A stretch of 64,000 bases of DNA from Leptasterias polaris (taxonomy: Eukaryota > Echinodermata > Asteroidea > Forcipulatida > Asteriidae), in the NCBI GenBank assembly GCA_037783415.1, contig JAZGTN010000002.1:6014001-6078000 (forward strand), written 5' to 3'. Below, in pieces: positions 57,950 to 64,000 of this stretch. Both the position numbers and the translations under genes were made by a program. The stretch's first letter is position 1, and every line of letters begins with the position of its first letter. The notes beneath the pieces were generated by a model. The model ran no database searches, had not been told where the DNA came from, and saw nothing but the letters and a program-made list of their open reading frames with translations.

Positions 57950-60736
57950 GTAAAATCATTACATATTAGAAGATACAATTAATACGATTTGTTCTTAAAA
58001 TTTGTTCAATTTGAAAAAAGAATTAAAGTAAGCAAGATTTGCTCTCCCTAAATCAGACCTGATCCGCGAGTAAGACATAGCCCTCAAATAGAAGAATTTG
58101 AACACAACACAACCTTTCAATAAATGTTTGTATCAGTTGACAAAATTTACATAGCCAAATAATATTGATTATTGGTGTAAGGGTAAAAAAACCAAATTAT
58201 ATTCTTTATCCGCGATGCAAAAATTAATATATAGGCCTATTACTCAAAAGTAGAAAATTACAACTTGTTGACGACAACACGCCAAGAAAGAATAAAATGA
58301 CCGAAGATTCACTTGATTATTAATCCATTTGAACATCAGGCAATTAATAGAAAACAATCTAAACCATAAGGCCGAAGAAAATTACATGTAAAATAAAAAC
58401 CACACATTTATTTTATAAATACTTAGGGGGGCCTATAGGTTAGGTCAATTGTTTTAGCCTTTATGTCGACCATCATTCTATAACCCCCAAAATGCCAATA
58501 GGCAAATGTTGTTCTCAAAATCAACATTTGTTTTTGTTCATCTTTATCACAAAATGAATGTGATAATTTAATTTGTAAACAATTATTTTTAAAACCTGCA
58601 GAAATATTAACTGGTGGTTTACTTTGCAAATAGATAGATTCATGCTTGGCTGGATAGCTAATTTAAGATCAATATAACATCATTACATTGCTAAATACTG
58701 CCGTAATAAAACAATAACGGCTCTCAAATGGTTAAGAAGTATGATCGTCACATTTTACGGGTCTACCAGTAAACGTAACAAAACTCTGAGAACAAGCAAA
58801 AGGGAAATTACGTTCCAATTCCATTCTGAACAGCAAATCATTCTATCAAACCAACGGCCGATGACTATATCATCTTGTTCATGGGTGAATTCATTGTTGG
58901 CTGAAATGTGTTTTTCCAGGATTATGACTTTTTAAATAATCAGCGCTAATATACTGTTTCTTACGATTACTGATAACTTCAACCAGCTGTGGAGGAATTA
59001 ACCTAAATGTTAGAAATGCCGTCAAGTGAATCGCGAACATGGACTATTGTTTTGTTGGTATTGTGTTGGTTTTATACTTGTACCAAAGTTCTTGGTTAGC
59101 TGAAGTCGCAAATAATTTTTTTTCTTATTCAAAAGCAATGAAAATGTCTAATGGTAATTCTAATTATTGTTTATCTGTACTGGAATTTGCTAAAACAGTT
59201 GTGTTGTGACTAGGGCCTATACTCTAAATATTTCGTGGGGGTTTGAAACTAAAATCAATTTTAAAGATGAAACAATCTAGAAAGTTCTCTTTTTACGTTT
59301 TGATAAATTTTCTTGAAGGAGAATACACGTTTAATAATCTGCAACAAGAATAAATGCAAAGCTTTTCTCGATAGGAGGTTTTTTTGGCAAACTGTTCATT
59401 TAAAAGCTGTAAGTAAAGATGGTGGCAAGGTACTGGACATGACGATTAAGATGGGTGTGATATGATGCAAAATGGCGGGTTGCTTGAAGTCCCAACCCCA
59501 ACCTCCAGAAGTGATCAGATTCAATACAGACGCTACGGGAATGGACTGGAAAAAGTACATGAAATGCCACTCTGCTTTGAAGAATATTTGATGGCAAATG
59601 GAAACTAATAGAGACCGTTTTGTTATCACAGGCCTGTACATTTATTAGATTCTTTGTTTATCGGTACCGGTTGTTTCCAGTTCAGAAACATAATGCGTCA
59701 TTCTCAAAAACGATTCGATAAGAAATTCAATTCAGTTTGTTTCTTGTTTCTAGCATAAAGTCGTCGTAAATGTGTATAGGCCACACCTCACCTTAAAACC
59801 CGATTAAAGTCAAATCCGAGGCAAACTGGACATTTTAATCCACACATTTCACATTGAGCAAAAGAAAACTTATCAAAAGAATTCTAAAAAGTGATGTCGC
59901 ATTGTTTCCTTTGCAAACCGTTTCATAGTAAAAATAGACCGTACGGTGTGACTGATTACTGTTCACTAATTTCAAGTCAACTTAGATTTCTTCTCAGAAA
60001 CAATATTCTTAGTAAGAATTACCTCAACATCGTGACATAGAAGTTACACATTTGATAGAAATTAGAGTAATGTATTCAAAAAAATGTACCTATTTAATTA
60101 TTTATGAGGAGATAGTTCCGAAACTCGAAATTACATGTTGTGGTCTATTGCAAAATGAAAACGGGGGGGAAACGGGAAAGGGAGAAAAAAACAAACAAAA
60201 AAACTACAAAAATTAAAACACCAAAATAACCAAAAAATTAACAAATGACCAGTTAACATTTAAAATAAAAACTATGCAACAAGTACAATAATTAAACCAA
60301 ATTCATCTCTGGATCAAATGCTGATTTTTTTATTTTTATTTTATCTTGTTATTTTTTACTGTAAAAGTTGATGTTTGAAAGCGCGTTTTATCCAAACCCG
60401 CCGCCGTCAAACCTTCTATCTTTTACTGATGTAATCTCGAGTTGTGATTGGAAAGAAGTTTTCCAGACCCAGGAAAACTCTGGTTACTTCATAACTAGGC
60501 TTAAGCCGGTCAGGAATAAATGATCAACTCGGAATTATGGCTTAATTGCTGACAGGGCTAGAGGAGTCGGGTAGATGATTTGCCAAACTTTATAACTTTA
60601 TCTTTAGGGTCTAGTTAGACCCTATCTAGTCTCGGTAGTGGAGGAGATCAAGGTTTAAATACGCTTCATCCACCATCGAGGCAACACGTCTGATCACAGA
60701 CACTACTCCCTGAGCTGTACCCTTTCATTTCACATC
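57950..60736. other. HNF1 intron 1, no gene seen
   Basis: AT-rich. Short frames at 58423-58629 and 59396-59641 are unrecognised. Nothing else supported. Confidence 0.5.
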
Positions 60737-60983
60737 ATGGCGCCTGGAAATAGTGCACACGAACTCGTATCGTTTGACGATGAAGATGACTCGGGTAGTG
60801 CCAGTGGGAAAATATTCTTCTATTTTGCCGGCCATTTTGCGATTGTCCTACCCTTAGAAATTAGATCCATCGTGTTTTTACCGAGGAAAGATGGACTTTG
60901 CCCTGCCAGGCCGTTTGGGGAGCAGACCGCGTGTTTGAAGCCCAGCTCGCTGTGTAAACTGGAACACCCCACTCAGTGGGAAG
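60737..60983 (+). CDS. Candidate first coding exon, unidentified
   Basis: Starts MAPGNSAHELVSFDDEDDSG in a good context (atcATGG) and stays open for 82 codons plus one base to a donor (gggaag|gtaaga). It includes a hydrophobic stretch and a Cys-containing end (CPARPFGEQTACLKPSSLC). A TATA-like tttaaata is at 60654-60661, about 76 bp upstream of the ATG. The exon phase (1) differs from HNF1 exon 1 (phase 2), so it is not a simple alternative HNF1 first exon. I recognise no family; it may be a nested gene start or chance. Confidence 0.35.
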
Positions 60984-63769
60984 GTAAGATTTCTTACGGG
61001 TAGAAATTGGTCGAGAACGGCACGGCCGCCTTGCGATGTTGCCATGATGGCGGGCACTACAATTATTGATACCATCACAAACGAATTGTTCTTATTGGAG
61101 CTCCAAAATTGTGGTTACTTCAATTGCAGAAGATGGAATGGTTTATTTTTAATTGTAAAGTGCAATGCTGGTTCACGATGCAAGGCTTTATAGTATTTAC
61201 ACAACACTAAACGAAGGCAAACATTGTTGTAAAACGTGCAGTTTTAAACCTGCGCTTGCAAAACGAATACAAAATACTTAACGGCACAAAAGCGACATCC
61301 GACAATTTCTCACAACAAAAGGGTCAACATGTGTTCCTGAAATAATCATTTAATATATATTACGCTATAGTATCAACAATTCAATTGAAGTCAATAAATG
61401 CAGGATAACATTTCCTGATTACAAAGTAGAGAAAGATATCGACTTTGATATTGTTTTAATCATGGAGCTCTTCGTCTCTCGTTGTGGTCGACTCTTCTCG
61501 CTTGCATCTCAGTTAATTCATGTTCAAATGGAAAGTTAATTTATTTTCATCATCTTTTTTCAATAAACAAACCTGTAACAAACTTGTAGAAAGCTTTGAA
61601 TGAAAATCGGTGATCACTTTTTAAAGTTTTAGTGAAAACGACGAATTTATTATGTTGTCTATATAGTTTTGTCACGTTCATAGTGGCCTCTTATATATAG
61701 CGCACAATTCCGTCACGCAGTTACGCTCAACAATAAGCAAAAACGAAGAGCAGAAGAAACAAAAATAACTTCGATTGCAGCCTTCGAAAAAAGAAAGAAA
61801 AAAAGAACAAAGAAAAGAGAGGGGAGGGGATGTCATGTTCAAACGCCATGTGCTTGACTTTGACAACAATTTTGACGGAAAATTTTCATTTGATGATTTA
61901 TTCCATAAGTAGAGATCAGTTTGTATTCTTTGTCTTCATGATGCTATATAGATTCGGGAATAAAAACGAAATCGTTCCATGGAATAAAATAAAAAAAAAT
62001 CTTTGGACTGGATGTAAACACAAAGGCCCCCATCGGCCTTTTAGGTTAAGATAAAATCAAACGGCATAAGTCTCCAGGTGTAAAGCAACTGTACCCCCAA
62101 ATAATTAAACAAAAAAATACAAGTTGAGCACTACCTGCTGGTACTAATTGAACAAACAAATGAAGTCATTTTTAATCAAATTATTCAAAACAAACAAGGG
62201 ATTTAGTTTGTTAAAAACTACAGAACTAAAAACAAGTAGAAACAACTGCACCTTTGTAAATGTTATTTATATTGAACAACTTACTATCAGCTTCATAAAG
62301 ATAGTGAAAATCGTTTAAACATAAAAAATGAGCAAACCTGAGTAAACACACAAAAATGTTGGTCTTTCCCTGGTTGCCAAAGACTGGTAGCGAAAAACTC
62401 AACCCAAATGTTCCTATTTAATTGAAAGCCATCTGTTTACAGCTCTACTTGAAATGCCTCAAGTTATACATCAATGCCAAGTGATTCAAATAACTCACTT
62501 ATTAAAACTTGAATGCTGTTTAATGTGACAATGATTAAACAAATTAACTTAAATGTTATTTGTAAGGGGAATTTTTGGGGGAAAATAATTAGGACAAGTC
62601 ATAACTTTGTGGTCTTTGAATTATTAATTTTAATCTGGTTGGAAATTATATTCATCTGGAGTGTTTAATAACTTTGAGATGAGAATGTTATACAAGCCAT
62701 GCACTCTATATTTATGGAAAAGAATGAAAACACAAACACTTTAGCAAGGGGTTCCTATTTCATTAATGTTCTTGTTTTGGAGACAGTGAGTTTACTTAAT
62801 ACATCAGGCTGCATCTCTATGTTAGGTCTCTTCCCTCTCTAGTCAACTGTGCAGGGATTGGAAGACGACACAAGATACTTAAAAATTTTAACATTTTGAA
62901 CAGAAATATTAGAACCAGTGCCACCCTAAACCCTGTTAGCTGTTCGAAATGTAGATTAACATTCTTGAACGTGTTTAATTAGTGATAATCTTAATTCATG
63001 TTAATTATTGGATGTTTGATAAGATCTATAATTTGAAAATGTCATCAAGTTATTCCTCCTAAGAACTAATTAATAGAATTAGCATTCCAAAAAGTTATAC
63101 ATTCTTTCAAAAGAGTTGAGCACTTCCCTTCACTAATTACCACCCTCTGTGTAAATGGTACATGCTACCATTCCTGTGTCACCAACATTACTTGTAATGC
63201 CGCCCAATGCATGCACTACTCTCTGTCTAAACACTGATCATTGTGCACACAAACTAGAAAATGAGCAAATACCACATGGTTTGGTTCCGCATTCAACTTG
63301 TATAAGTCCCCAGTAATGTCTGAGGGAGAAAACAACATGTGAAGGAAGTATTAATAAAAATAGACTGTGAAAGCAACTGAGGTTGATTATTATGTTATTT
63401 GTGGATCTGAGAAAAACCGGTTCTTTTACTTGACGTTTCGATCAGTGTACTCAAGAAGAATCTTTGGGTTATTGTTGGTGATGTTGGTGGTGGTGGGGTT
63501 GTCATTTCCAGATATTGTAAAATGTATACAAGTTCATTTTTTGTGTTTTTTATCATGTGTATTTTAATTCAACTGTTTTTATAATAATGTTGCAAATAAT
63601 TATCGACCTAAATATTACAACAAATCTTAATACAAAAAATATCAGTCTCATAATTGTTTCATGAATATATATGCCCAATAATTTTGTGGTAAGAGGAACT
63701 GAGGGCAAATATGGTCCTTCGCTGTTTGGAGTCACACCAAAGACCAATAATGTGGAAACGCCAAAAAAC
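60984..63769. other. Stretch right of the candidate exon, no gene seen
   Basis: AT-rich. A Penelope-like motif is at 63425-63465 (listed separately). Short frames are not supported. Confidence 0.45.
63425..63465 (-). mobile_element. Penelope-like motif, isolated
   Basis: On the minus strand: cttgagtacactgatcgaaa then cgtcaagtaaaagaacc, the GAAACGTC layout seen at 46095 and 53515. No larger element is recognisable. Confidence 0.3.
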
Positions 63770-64000
63770 AAGAACACCATAGACCATTGATGTAGGAACA
63801 CCATAGACCATTGATGTAGGAACACCATAGACCATTGATGTAGGAACACCATAGACCATTGATGTAGGAACACCATAGACCATTAATGTAGGAACACCAT
63901 AGACCATTGATGTAGGAACACCATAGACCATTAATGTAGGAACACCATAGACCAATAATGTAGGAACACCATAGACCATTAATGTAGGAACACCATAGAC
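63770..64000. repeat. Minisatellite, 24 bp, running off the window
   Basis: About 9.5 copies of ccatagaccattgatgtagg plus aaca, with G/A variation at one or two sites (ttgatg/ttaatg/ataatg). A degenerate copy precedes it (63740-63769). The end lies beyond the window. Minus-strand frames are repeat by-products. Confidence 0.92.

Noticed and set aside
63553..63979. Minus-strand frames with repeated MVYGVPT or MVFLHQWS
   Set aside because: Both are translations of the 24-bp array in different frames.

Overview
Animal genomic DNA, AT-rich and repeat-dense. Almost the whole window is the intron-rich 5' part of one minus-strand gene plus the start of a divergent plus-strand neighbour. Recognisable coding exons are short, spliced and use normal GT-AG sites, so this is a eukaryote. 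The exons read as deuterostome-like SPPL3 and HNF1. The dense tacatgta words and the small elements starting TTAAAGG(G/C) recall invertebrate deuterostomes, perhaps an echinoderm; that placement is an inference, not shown by a marker gene.

Host genes. Six exons of SPPL3 (signal peptide peptidase-like 3, an intramembrane aspartyl protease) lie on the minus strand at 52592-52614, 45829-45906, 24856-24959, 18872-18988, 17123-17201 and 13588-13700. Their phases join without error and give about 171 residues ending in the conserved GHWLLMD. The exons for the catalytic YD and GxGD motifs were not found and should lie left of position 1, so 1-13587 is probably one intron. About 4.9 kb upstream and divergent is the first coding exon of an HNF1-type homeobox factor (57507-57949, plus strand), with its N-terminal dimerisation helix and an acidic tail. 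The rest of HNF1 lies to the right. The same head-to-head SPPL3/HNF1A pair exists in vertebrates, so this looks like very old microsynteny. A further unidentified candidate first exon is at 60737-60983.

Mobile DNA. The 20.9 kb SPPL3 intron 2 (24960-45828) holds a 5'-truncated LINE with an open reverse transcriptase (26351-29155) and a complete Ty3/gypsy-type LTR retrotransposon (34570-43846). The latter has two 220-bp LTRs that look identical, a 4-bp target duplication, gag, pol and an extra third ORF. Gag begins with a helix-hairpin-helix motif and ends in a zinc knuckle. Gag and pol are joined by a canonical -1 slippery heptamer (TTTAAAC) with a GC hairpin 10 nt downstream. Pol breaks between RNase H and integrase at a run of five C. 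The third ORF, in the position where retroviruses carry env, encodes a TatD-family metal-dependent nuclease with all six metal ligands. This is the most unusual feature of the window.

Repeats. Large tandem arrays: 46 units of 68 bp (4146-7273), eight 90-bp units that stay open as a 30-residue peptide repeat (32139-32874), two 53-bp arrays (one split by the LTR element), and a 24-bp array at the right end. There are also tRNA-derived SINEs, several MITE-like elements, Penelope-like terminal motifs (GAAACGTC/T) and a set of near-perfect hairpins with very short loops, notably 17488-17597 and 51456-51503.
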